Shown: positions 42,731 through 49,360 of the stretch, piece after piece | How positions within the stretch are numbered: position 1 is the stretch's first letter | How the letters are laid out: each line of letters opens with the position of its first letter | From: Prevotella sp. | Lineage (GTDB): Bacteria > Bacteroidota > Bacteroidia > Bacteroidales > Bacteroidaceae | DNA: 49,360 bases | NCBI GenBank assembly: GCA_024697645.1 | Contig: JAILFH010000115.1 | Span: forward strand, 1-49,360 | Reading direction: 5' to 3' | The notes under the pieces: generated by a model | The model's input: only the letters and a program-made list of their open reading frames with translations | Told to the model about the DNA's origin: nothing | Databases searched by the model: none | Translations under genes and position numbers: made by a program

Positions 42731-43843
42731 ATGATTGAAAACAACCGTATACTACAAAAACTCGACGGGCTTGAGGCTCGATTCGAGGAAGTTTCGACGC
42801 TCATCACCGACCCTGACGTCATCACCGACCAGCAGCGTTTCGTGAAACTCACTAAGGAATACAAGGACCTCAGCGACATTATGGACGTTCGTCGTCGCTA
42901 CATCGCCTGTCTGAACTCCATCGCTGAGGCGAAGGACATCCTGACTAACGAGACCGATCCCGAAATGAAGGAAATGGCGCGCGAGGAACTCACCATCAAC
43001 GAGGAACTGCAGCCGAAACTCGAGGAGGAAATCAAGATTGCCCTCGTGCCGAAGGATCCTGAAGACGCCAAGAACGTACAGATGGAAATCCGTGCAGGAA
43101 CGGGTGGCGACGAAGCCTGCCTCTTTGCTGGCGACCTCTTCAAGATGTACAAGAACTACTGCGAGTCGAAGGGCTGGCAACTCTCTGTCACCGACTTCAA
43201 CGAAGGTGCTGTGGGCGGTTTCAAGGAAATCGACTTTGCCGTTTCTGGCGACGATGTCTATGGCACGCTGAAATACGAGTCGGGTGTCCATCGCGTGCAG
43301 CGAGTTCCTGTTACCGAGTCGAATGGCCGCATGCAGACCTCTGCCGCTACGGTGGCTGTGTTGCCCGAAGCCGACAAGTTCGAGGTTCACATCAACGAAG
43401 GCGAGATCAAGTGGGACACTTTCCGCTCTTCGGGTGCTGGTGGTCAGAACGTGAACAAGGTGGAATCGGGTGTGCGTCTGCGCTATATGTGGAAGAATCC
43501 CAACACTGGCGAGTCTGAGGAAATCCTCATCGAATGTACCGAAACCCGCGACCAGCCGAAGAACAAGGAGCGTGCACTCTCGCGCCTCTATACGTTCATC
43601 TACGACAAGGAGCACCAGAAGTATGTCGACGACATTGCCTCGCGCCGCAAGAGTCTCGTTTCCACTGGTGACCGCTCTGCCAAGATTCGCACCTACAACT
43701 TCCCTCAGGGTCGTGTAACCGACCATCGTATTGGTTTCACCACTCACGACCTACAAGGCTTCCTCGGCGGCAACATCCAGCCGATGATTGATGCCCTCAC
43801 AGTGGCTGAGAACGCTGAGCGCATGAAGGAAACTGAACTGTAG
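42731..43843 (+). CDS. prfA: Peptide chain release factor 1
   Basis: A 370-residue factor that ends translation at UAA and UAG. It has the RF1 codon-recognition tripeptide PVT in RVPVTESNGRMQ and the GGQ catalytic loop in SGAGGQNVNKVESGV. The frame extends upstream to 42671 but overlaps the small membrane gene, so the ATG at 42731 is used. The next gene is 90 bases on, across a palindrome and a 14-bp repeat. Confidence 0.97.
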   Translation: MIENNRILQKLDGLEARFEEVSTLITDPDVITDQQRFVKLTKEYKDLSDIMDVRRRYIACLNSIAEAKDILTNETDPEMKEMAREELTINEELQPKLEEEIKIALVPKDPEDAKNVQMEIRAGTGGDEACLFAGDLFKMYKNYCESKGWQLSVTDFNEGAVGGFKEIDFAVSGDDVYGTLKYESGVHRVQRVPVTESNGRMQTSAATVAVLPEADKFEVHINEGEIKWDTFRSSGAGGQNVNKVESGVRLRYMWKNPNTGESEEILIECTETRDQPKNKERALSRLYTFIYDKEHQKYVDDIASRRKSLVSTGDRSAKIRTYNFPQGRVTDHRIGFTTHDLQGFLGGNIQPMIDALTVAENAERMKETEL

Positions 43844-43845
43844 AC

Positions 43846-43876
43846 ATTTGGGTTTCCGCTAGCGGAAACGGCAAAT
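43846..43876 (+). terminator. Palindromic hairpin after prfA (terminator-like, no U-tract)
   Basis: GTTTCCGCTAGCGGAAAC (43852-43869) is an 18-base perfect palindrome, extended by flanking ATTTG and CAAAT. It starts 3 bases after the prfA stop. There is no T-run, so termination is uncertain and it could instead be an RNA-stability hairpin. Confidence 0.5.
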
Positions 43877-43879
43877 CTC

Positions 43880-43907
43880 TTGCTCCTTGCCCCTTGCTCC
43901 TTGCCCC
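43880..43907 (+). repeat. Perfect 14-bp tandem duplication before pyrF
   Basis: TTGCTCCTTGCCCC occurs twice without interruption (43880-43893 and 43894-43907). The unit itself is a partial 8/6-bp repeat (TTGCTCC, TTGCCCC). Confidence 0.9.
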
Positions 43908-43933
43908 TATTTTTATTTATCAACTTCGAAAAA

Positions 43934-44758
43934 ATGAACAGACAACAACTTATCCAGCAAATCTTCGCCAAGAAGTCATTCTTGTGCGTAGGTCTCGACA
44001 CCGACGCCAAGAAAATACCTGCCCATCTGCTTGATCTCCACGACCCAATCTTCGAGTTCAATCGTGAGATCATCGATGCGACAGCCCCCTATTGTGTGGC
44101 CTACAAGCCCAACCTCGCCTTCTACGAAGCCCACGGCATTCATGGTATGAAGGCATTCAAGAAGACCGTTGAGTACATTCAGGAGCATCATCCTCACCAC
44201 ATGATCATCGCTGATGCAAAGCGTGGCGACATTGGTAATACATCTAAGATGTACGCGCGTACCTTTTTCGACGAATACAACGTCGATGCGCTTACCGTTG
44301 CCCCCTACATGGGCGAAGATTCGGTTACGCCGTTCCTCGAGTACGAAGGCCGCTGGGTTGTTCTCCTTGCTCTGACCAGCAACAAGGGTTCCCTCGACTT
44401 CCAGTTGATGAAGGACGAATCGGGCGAACGCCTCTTTGAACGCGTCATGCGCACATCGATGCAGTGGGGCAACGAAGAGAACATGATGTTCGTCGTGGGT
44501 GCTACTCGTGGCCAGATGTTTGAGGACGTTCGCCGCGTTGCTCCCAACCACTTCCTGCTCGTGCCTGGTGTGGGTGCTCAAGGAGGAAGCCTCGAGGAAG
44601 TCTGCCAATATGGTATGAATGCCGAATGCGGTCTTCTCGTCAACTCCTCACGCGGCATTATCTATGCCTCTTCCGACGAACACTTTGCAGAGATTGCAGC
44701 CAACAAGGCTCGCGAAATCCAGCAGCAGATGGCCGTCGAACTCGAGCGCATCCGATAA
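43934..44758 (+). CDS. pyrF: Orotidine 5'-phosphate decarboxylase
   Basis: A 274-residue enzyme making UMP in pyrimidine synthesis, of the longer (about 270 aa) bacterial type. Motifs: [39 protein letters not shown], catalytic [17 protein letters not shown] (D-K-x-x-D) and VPGVGAQGG. The ATG at 43934 fits the family start ([21 protein letters not shown]); the upstream open frame crosses the repeats and is not protein-like. It is followed by a 233-base gap with an 8-bp repeat array. Confidence 0.96.
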   Translation: MNRQQLIQQIFAKKSFLCVGLDTDAKKIPAHLLDLHDPIFEFNREIIDATAPYCVAYKPNLAFYEAHGIHGMKAFKKTVEYIQEHHPHHMIIADAKRGDIGNTSKMYARTFFDEYNVDALTVAPYMGEDSVTPFLEYEGRWVVLLALTSNKGSLDFQLMKDESGERLFERVMRTSMQWGNEENMMFVVGATRGQMFEDVRRVAPNHFLLVPGVGAQGGSLEEVCQYGMNAECGLLVNSSRGIIYASSDEHFAEIAANKAREIQQQMAVELERIR

Positions 44759-44784
44759 TGGCTCTCTTTCAAGTTGAAGGTGTT

Positions 44785-44808
44785 GCAGGAGTGTAGGAGT
44801 ATAGAAGT
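44785..44808 (+). repeat. Short reverse-oriented 8-bp repeats (AGGAGT type)
   Basis: Three 8-bp units, GCAGGAGT, GTAGGAGT and ATAGAAGT, lie back to back. They are the complement of the ACTCCTGA family found 60 bases downstream, so the two arrays could pair in RNA. Confidence 0.7.
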
Positions 44809-44869
44809 TCTGACGTTAGTCTATGCTTTATGACAGCAGTGAATTGTTACAAGAAAAACGATCGTCTGG

Positions 44870-44949
44870 ACTCCTGAATTTCTGAACTCCTGAATTCCCG
44901 AACTCCTGAACTCCTGAACTCCTGAACTCCTGAACTCCTAAATTCCAAT
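44870..44949 (+). repeat. 8-bp tandem array, ten units (ACTCCTGA type)
   Basis: Ten units at 8-bp steps from 44870. Six are exactly ACTCCTGA; the others (ATTTCTGA, ATTCCCGA, ACTCCTAA, ATTCCAAT) differ at one to four positions. Four perfect copies run without a break at 44902-44933. The array ends 42 bases before the CE15 start. Confidence 0.93.
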
Positions 44950-44991
44950 ATTTACCTAATCCCGAAACAAACTCAAACTAACATAAAAACC

Positions 44992-46143
44992 ATGAGACAA
45001 CTATTTCTACTTCTCGCCCTCGCTATGGTTATCTCCGTAGAGGCACAACAGTCAACAGGCAATACGCCCCCGCTGGTTTACAGCGTTGAAAACACTGCAC
45101 CCGACACTCCAAAACTCCTGATGAAGCCAGCCAACGAGTTGCCTGTCATCCGCGAATTGCCCGACGCTCTCGAAGGAGTCAGCAGTTTTAGCGACTGGGC
45201 ACGTCGCCGCAACGAACTTGGCCAACTCATCCAGCACTATGAACTCGGTGAGAAACCCGTGATGGCTCCTGGTGCAGTTACTGCCCGCATGGAGGCCGAT
45301 ACGCTCATCGTCACGGTCAATGTCGAGGGTCGCACACTTACGCTCTGTACCACGATTCATTATCCGAAGGTGGGACGTCCGCCCTATGCACTGATGATTG
45401 GCACCAGCGGCATCTCGTTGCCCCGAAAACTCTTCGACGGAAAGCCTATCGCCATCATGACGTACTACGAGAGTCAGGTGAACGACTACTCCCACATCTG
45501 GCATCATCATCACGACCGCGGCCAGCACCCCTTCGACCGACTCTATCCCCATCTGAAGGACAACGGTGCCTACATCGAATGGGCTTGGGGACTCAGCCGA
45601 CTCCTCGATGGTCTGCAGTTGCTCGGTCCTGAAAAGACCCGCATCGATATGGCTCACATCGGAGTCACTGGTTGTTCCTATGCCGGCAAGATGGCGCTCT
45701 ACTGCGGTGCCTTCGACGAGCGCGTTGCACTCACCATTTCACAGGAACCTGGTGGCGGCGGTGCTGCTGCCTGGCGCGCGAGCCACCTCCTAACCGAAGT
45801 TGAGGACCTTGACCATACTGACTACCACTGGTTCCTCGAATCCATGCGCGAGAACTTCAGAGGCGACAGCGTTTATCAACTGCCCTTCGACCAGCACGAG
45901 TTATGTGCTATGGTCTGCCCACGTGCGCTGCTCCTGCTTGGCAACCCCGACTACAAATGGCTTGCCGACGAAGCCATGAAGCCCTCTGCTGAAGCAGCCC
46001 GTCGCGTCTGGGAACGATTTGGAATCGCCGACCGCTTCGATTATAGCATCATCGGTGGACACCCCCACTGCGTGCTACCCGAAAGCCAATACCCCCTCGT
46101 TGAGTCGTTCATCGACCGATTCCTCCTGTCGAAGACGGAGTAG
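44992..46143 (+). CDS. Secreted CE15 family glucuronoyl esterase
   Basis: A 383-residue protein with a signal peptide (MRQLFLLLALAMVISVEAQ). It matches carbohydrate esterase family 15, which cuts ester bonds between lignin alcohols and 4-O-methylglucuronic acid of xylan. The nucleophile motif GVTGCSYAGKMAL has Ser229 and conserved Lys233. Glu252 in SQEPGGGGAAAWR stands 23 residues on, the same distance as the catalytic pair in fungal StGE2, and GGHPHC (His357/His359) supplies the histidine. The usual Arg-Asn after the serine (GCSRNGK) is Tyr-Ala here. GH115, next downstream on the same strand, removes the same glucuronic acid. Confidence 0.88.
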   Translation: MRQLFLLLALAMVISVEAQQSTGNTPPLVYSVENTAPDTPKLLMKPANELPVIRELPDALEGVSSFSDWARRRNELGQLIQHYELGEKPVMAPGAVTARMEADTLIVTVNVEGRTLTLCTTIHYPKVGRPPYALMIGTSGISLPRKLFDGKPIAIMTYYESQVNDYSHIWHHHHDRGQHPFDRLYPHLKDNGAYIEWAWGLSRLLDGLQLLGPEKTRIDMAHIGVTGCSYAGKMALYCGAFDERVALTISQEPGGGGAAAWRASHLLTEVEDLDHTDYHWFLESMRENFRGDSVYQLPFDQHELCAMVCPRALLLLGNPDYKWLADEAMKPSAEAARRVWERFGIADRFDYSIIGGHPHCVLPESQYPLVESFIDRFLLSKTE

Positions 46144-46318
46144 TTGCCCCAATCGGCTTACTCATCGATCGATTCCTCTTGTCAGAGTCGAGATAACCCC
46201 AATCAACGACTTGTCTTCAGACGCATTCTGTCAGAGTCGAAGCAGCACCCCTACTCAATCGCTGCTCTTTCAGACGCCTCCAGCCAGATTCAATGCAGCA
46301 CCCCTGCAAGTAAAAATG
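46110..46318 (+). repeat. Degenerate repeats of the CE15 3' end in the downstream gap
   Basis: The last about 40 bases of CE15 (TCATCGACCGATTCCTCCTG, 46110-46129) reappear in altered form just after the stop (TCATCGATCGATTCCTCTTG, 46162-46181). Further degenerate copies of the TGTCAGAGTCGA and GCAGCACCCCT parts follow at about 46229-46314. There is no continuous open frame. Confidence 0.6.
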
Positions 46319-46349
46319 TTTCTGGTTGCGCGTTTTTCACATCTATGTT

Positions 46350-46380
46350 TTCACCGTCTTACCCCAGTGTTTGACGGTGA
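46350..46380. other. 8-bp stem hairpin between CE15 and GH115
   Basis: TCACCGTC (46351-46358) and GACGGTGA (46373-46380) are perfect complements around a 14-base loop. Read on the minus strand it lies just inside the transcript expected from the orphan promoter at 46404-46434. Confidence 0.7.
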
Positions 46381-46403
46381 TTTACACCTTACTTTACTAC
46401 CTA

Positions 46404-46434
46404 CAAAGATACAAAAAATTTTTCAATCCTGCAA
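46404..46434 (-). promoter_or_regulatory. Orphan Bacteroidota-type promoter pointing toward the CE15 3' end
   Basis: Minus-strand TATCTTTG (46404-46411) with TTG (46432-46434) and a 20-base spacer is a full consensus match. No minus-strand gene follows; the transcript would carry the hairpin at 46350-46380 and then run antisense to the CE15 3' repeats. Confidence 0.55.
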
Positions 46435-46600
46435 TAGTTGAGCGGCATTTTTTCTGCAAAAATTAGTAAAAAAATGCCTTTAAAATGCTATTGTTTCTGA
46501 CCCTGAGAATTAGACCTTCTGTGTCAGGACAAATCTGCGCTCACATCGTTTTGTAAGCATAAAAAAGAGGGCATCTTTAACTAAATTTATCCCCAATTAT

Positions 46601-46631
46601 TTGCAAAAATCGAGGGTTTCTGCTATTTTTG
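46601..46631 (+). promoter_or_regulatory. Promoter of the GH115 gene
   Basis: TTG (46601-46603), a 20-base spacer and TATTTTTG (46624-46631), 59 bases before the ATG. GH115 therefore has its own promoter and need not depend on CE15 transcription. Confidence 0.7.
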
Positions 46632-46690
46632 TGAACAAATTAAACCAATGAAAACGGATTAAACAAAAAAGATTATAAAAGAAATACCAT

Positions 46691-49135
46691 ATGAAACGGC
46701 TAATAATTCTATTAATGGGGCTATGCATGGGGTTGAATTTGACGGCCAATACTGGGAATTTCACCTCTGCCAATCAGACAAAGACAACCGACCTTCAAGG
46801 CATCAATCTCAGCAAAGCAACCATCGTCTACCAAAACGGTGATGCTCCCCTGGTGAAGCAAATGGCTCAGGTGCTGGCTGACGACATTGAGCGCGTTTCA
46901 GGCATAAGGCCACAGGTGAGCACTCGCAGAGGAAAGGGGCAAAACATCGTTATCGGAACGGTGAAATTCACAAAACTCCACCGCAAACTTCAGGGCACTT
47001 GGGAACGATACGCCATCGACACGAAAGGCAGTCGGTCGAAAGAACCAAACCTCTATATCACGGGATCCGACGCGAGAGGACTGGCCTACGGTGTGCTGCA
47101 CGTAAGCGAAGCCATTGGCGTTAGCCCTTGGTATTGGTTTGCCGACGTTCCAATCGATAAGTCCAACAAGGCAGTTTTCAACTACGCAGAAAACTACGTC
47201 AGCAAGTCGCCAAGCGTGAAGTATCGTGGGATTTTCATCAACGACGAGGACTGGGGCATGAAGACCTGGGCGGCTCAGACCTACGAGAAGGAACTGGGCG
47301 ACATTGGACCCAAGACCTACGACCGAGTGTGTGAACTGATCCTGCGCCTGAAGGGCAACATGCTTGCACCTGCAATGCACACTTGCACGGGCGCTTTCTA
47401 TAGTCATCCAGAGAGTCAGAAAATGGCCGACAAATGGGGCATCATGATTACCACCAGCCACTGCGAGCCGCTGCTCTTCAACAACGCTGCTCCCTCGGAA
47501 TGGGACAAACAGCGCGACGGTGAGTGGAACTACGAAACCAACAGCGCTACCATCCTGAAGAAACTCGACGACCGCATCCGCGAGACTGCCACCTTCGACA
47601 ACATCTACACGATGGGCATGCGAGGACTGCACGACGAGGCCATGAAGGGGAGCACCGACCCTACCGATCGTGCCCGCACGCTGGAGAAAGTCTTTGTCGA
47701 GCAGCGCAACATTCTTGAGAAATACAAGCACGACAAGGCTTCCAGAATACCGCAGATTTTCGTACCCTATAAGGAGACGCTCGACATCTACGATGCGGGT
47801 CTGCGAGTGCCGGAAGACATCACGCTGGTGTGGCCCGACGACAACTACGGCTACATGAAACGGGTGAGCAACGAGGCTGAACAGCAACGCAGTGGCGGCA
47901 GCGGCGTCTATTATCACCTGAGTTATTGCGGTGTGCCTCACGACAACCTGTGGATCTCGACCACTGCCCCCATGCTGATGTACGAAGAACTGCTGAAGGC
48001 CTACACTGCTGGTGCCGACCGCTATTGGCTGCTCAATGTGGGCGACATCAAGCCAATGGAAGTGGAGATGCAGATGTTCATGGATATGGCCTACGACTTC
48101 TCTTCGTTCAAATACGACAATGCCAACACCCGTCAGGCTGAGTGGCTCGCGAAGGTGTTCGGAGATAAGCACCAGAAGGCTTTCCAGTTCATCCTCGACC
48201 ACTATTACCGTCTGGCGTGGGACCGCAAACCTGAGTTCATGGGCTACGAAATGGAATGGGATTCGCCGGAGTATTCGCGGCTCTACGACACCGACTTCTC
48301 GTTTGAGACTGGCACTGCGCAGAAGCGTCTGGTGGACTATCAGAACATCTGTTTTGCCTATGATGCCATCGAGAACGAGATAGACCCCTCGCTGCGCCCT
48401 GCCCTTTTCGAGATGTTAGGCTATTCGGTGCATTCGGCCTATCAGATGAACCGTAAGTTCCTCTATGCACAAGCCAATCATGAGACAGGCAACGAGGCCT
48501 ATGCAGAGCAGTCAAGAGATGCTTTCAATGAACTGGAAAGGCTCATCGACCGTTACAATACGCAACTCGACGGGAAATGGAACCAGATGATTTCGGAGGT
48601 GACACCAGGCTATACGGCGCTCTATCACCAGATGCCTCAGTTCACCGACAAACCCACTGATGAATTCAGACTGCCCGACAACCAACGCCATCAGGAGTTC
48701 CGACATAAGATTCAACTCTCATCGCTCAACGTGACTGCGCCATTCCGACTGTTGGACGGTATAGGTACCGACTGGAAAGCCCTTCAATTAGGCCAGCCAC
48801 TCGACCAGAAAGCCGCAGGCAGCATCGATATCGCCATTCCCGGAGAGACCCTGCCCAGCAATGCAGACTCTATCAATCTATGTATTTCGGTGGTTCCTAT
48901 GTGGCCTGTCGCTACCGACCAAAGCAACCGCTTTTCGGTCAGCGTTGACAAGGGAAAGGCCGTTGTCTGCGAGAACGTATTCAAGGAATGGGGGCGCGAG
49001 TGGAAAATACAAGTGCTCGAAAACCGAAAAGAGTTCATCCTGAAGTTACCCATCGACAAGACTATCAGCCAGCACATCATCTCGATTTCGATTGTCGACC
49101 CAGGTCAGATTATCCAAAGTATCACCTATCAATAA
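46691..49135 (+). CDS. Secreted GH115 alpha-glucuronidase
   Basis: An 814-residue protein with a signal peptide (MKRLIILLMGLCMGLNLTAN). It matches glycoside hydrolase family 115, which removes 4-O-methylglucuronic acid side chains from xylan, including internal ones. Landmarks are DLYITGSDARG-like text (here NLYITGSDARGLAYGVLHVSEAIG), KYRGIFINDEDWG, the HTCTGAF segment, and VWPDDNYGYMKR with GGSGVYYHLSYCG. The last about 150 residues (after residue 660) form a separate C-terminal domain. It lies after CE15, giving two enzymes on the same sugar linkage; no SusC/SusD, xylanase or regulator is visible within the window. Confidence 0.93.
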   Translation: MKRLIILLMGLCMGLNLTANTGNFTSANQTKTTDLQGINLSKATIVYQNGDAPLVKQMAQVLADDIERVSGIRPQVSTRRGKGQNIVIGTVKFTKLHRKLQGTWERYAIDTKGSRSKEPNLYITGSDARGLAYGVLHVSEAIGVSPWYWFADVPIDKSNKAVFNYAENYVSKSPSVKYRGIFINDEDWGMKTWAAQTYEKELGDIGPKTYDRVCELILRLKGNMLAPAMHTCTGAFYSHPESQKMADKWGIMITTSHCEPLLFNNAAPSEWDKQRDGEWNYETNSATILKKLDDRIRETATFDNIYTMGMRGLHDEAMKGSTDPTDRARTLEKVFVEQRNILEKYKHDKASRIPQIFVPYKETLDIYDAGLRVPEDITLVWPDDNYGYMKRVSNEAEQQRSGGSGVYYHLSYCGVPHDNLWISTTAPMLMYEELLKAYTAGADRYWLLNVGDIKPMEVEMQMFMDMAYDFSSFKYDNANTRQAEWLAKVFGDKHQKAFQFILDHYYRLAWDRKPEFMGYEMEWDSPEYSRLYDTDFSFETGTAQKRLVDYQNICFAYDAIENEIDPSLRPALFEMLGYSVHSAYQMNRKFLYAQANHETGNEAYAEQSRDAFNELERLIDRYNTQLDGKWNQMISEVTPGYTALYHQMPQFTDKPTDEFRLPDNQRHQEFRHKIQLSSLNVTAPFRLLDGIGTDWKALQLGQPLDQKAAGSIDIAIPGETLPSNADSINLCISVVPMWPVATDQSNRFSVSVDKGKAVVCENVFKEWGREWKIQVLENRKEFILKLPIDKTISQHIISISIVDPGQIIQSITYQ

Positions 49136-49183
49136 TCTTCGTACTGCAGGAACACTGGCAACTTGTACAGGAAATTGACTGTC

Positions 49184-49227
49184 AACCTTTTCAGAAAAAA
49201 GGCATAAAACTTTCAACCGAAAAGGTT
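49184..49227 (+). terminator. Possible terminator after GH115
   Basis: AACCTTTTC (49184-49192) and GAAAAGGTT (49219-49227) are perfect 9-bp complements around a 26-base loop; the following T content is modest (CTTCTGCAATTTAG), so efficiency is uncertain. The last 133 bases of the window hold nothing else recognised. Confidence 0.45.
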
Positions 49228-49360
49228 CTTCTGCAATTTAGTTGAAAAGTACGTTTGAGTATAGTTGTATCAAGCAATAAATAGCTTAATTTTTTGGGTT
49301 GCGTTTTAGGTGCTTTATAATTATGTTTAATTAACTGATAATCAATAATTTACATCATAA

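Noticed and set aside
42752..43747. 331-codon open frame on the minus strand
   Set aside because: Antisense to prfA; composition and lack of motifs show it is a shadow frame.
46898..48202. 434-codon open frame on the minus strand
   Set aside because: It lies wholly antisense to GH115, has no family motif and no promoter, and mirrors the codon bias of GH115.
44992..49135. Classic polysaccharide utilization locus
   Set aside because: No SusC/SusD pair, sensor or further glycoside hydrolase is present in the window, so only the CE15-GH115 pair is claimed.

Overview
The window looks like a chromosomal segment of a Bacteroidota organism, most likely a Prevotella-type gut or rumen bacterium. The reasons are the many promoters of the Bacteroidota type (TTG, 19-20 bases, TAnnTTTG), the weak ribosome binding sites, families typical of the phylum (DUF4836, DUF4296, DUF5715, TraR/DksA-type regulator next to lspA, a short serA), and a glucuronoxylan-directed enzyme pair (CE15 and GH115). 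No phage, insertion sequence, CRISPR array, SusC/SusD pair or defence system was recognised. Most of the window is housekeeping DNA, and the unusual signals are in individual proteins and in the intergenic repeats.

Layout. 1-4.6 kb (minus): an MFS nucleoside-type permease, a BFN/UVR protein, rsmE joined in frame to a DUF4836 lipoprotein, and a partial ABC ATPase. 4.9-9.8 kb: a seven-helix membrane AraC regulator diverges from a beta-carbonic anhydrase, followed by a GNAT, flavoprotein and tannase-like esterase cluster. 9.8-12.9 kb (minus): greA, then an operon of a PPC/DUF296 protein, an alpha/beta hydrolase, a hotdog thioesterase, an SMR protein lacking the essential glutamate, and a Nim-like flavin-binding protein. 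13.1-14.5 kb (plus): an AraC regulator with rubrerythrin.

14.9-34.9 kb is almost all minus strand: serC-serA-DUF1015-yigZ; a HAD hydrolase; DUF4375-smpB-metH; one plus-strand tRNA-Lys(CTT); then ileS-dksA-like-lspA-DUF4296-M23 peptidase-C69 dipeptidase; and a DUF5715 protein. From 35.0 kb everything is plus strand: phoH-purC-ubiE-aroE, a TPM-domain protein, lemA, a purM-like gene, two small membrane or lipoprotein genes, prfA, pyrF, then CE15 glucuronoyl esterase and GH115 alpha-glucuronidase.

The signals most worth checking are: (1) the in-frame rsmE::lipoprotein joint with an internal start; (2) a set of unrelated short tandem repeats (periods 8, 9, 14 and about 22 bp) filling gaps of the right-hand gene chain and the tRNA-C69 gap, the clearest being a 9-bp CTAGNNNNN array before ubiE; (3) loss of the SMR glutamate; (4) a Cys/His-rich insert in a MetH that lacks the reactivation domain; (5) a CE15 enzyme with a changed nucleophile motif; and (6) an orphan minus-strand promoter with a hairpin between CE15 and GH115.
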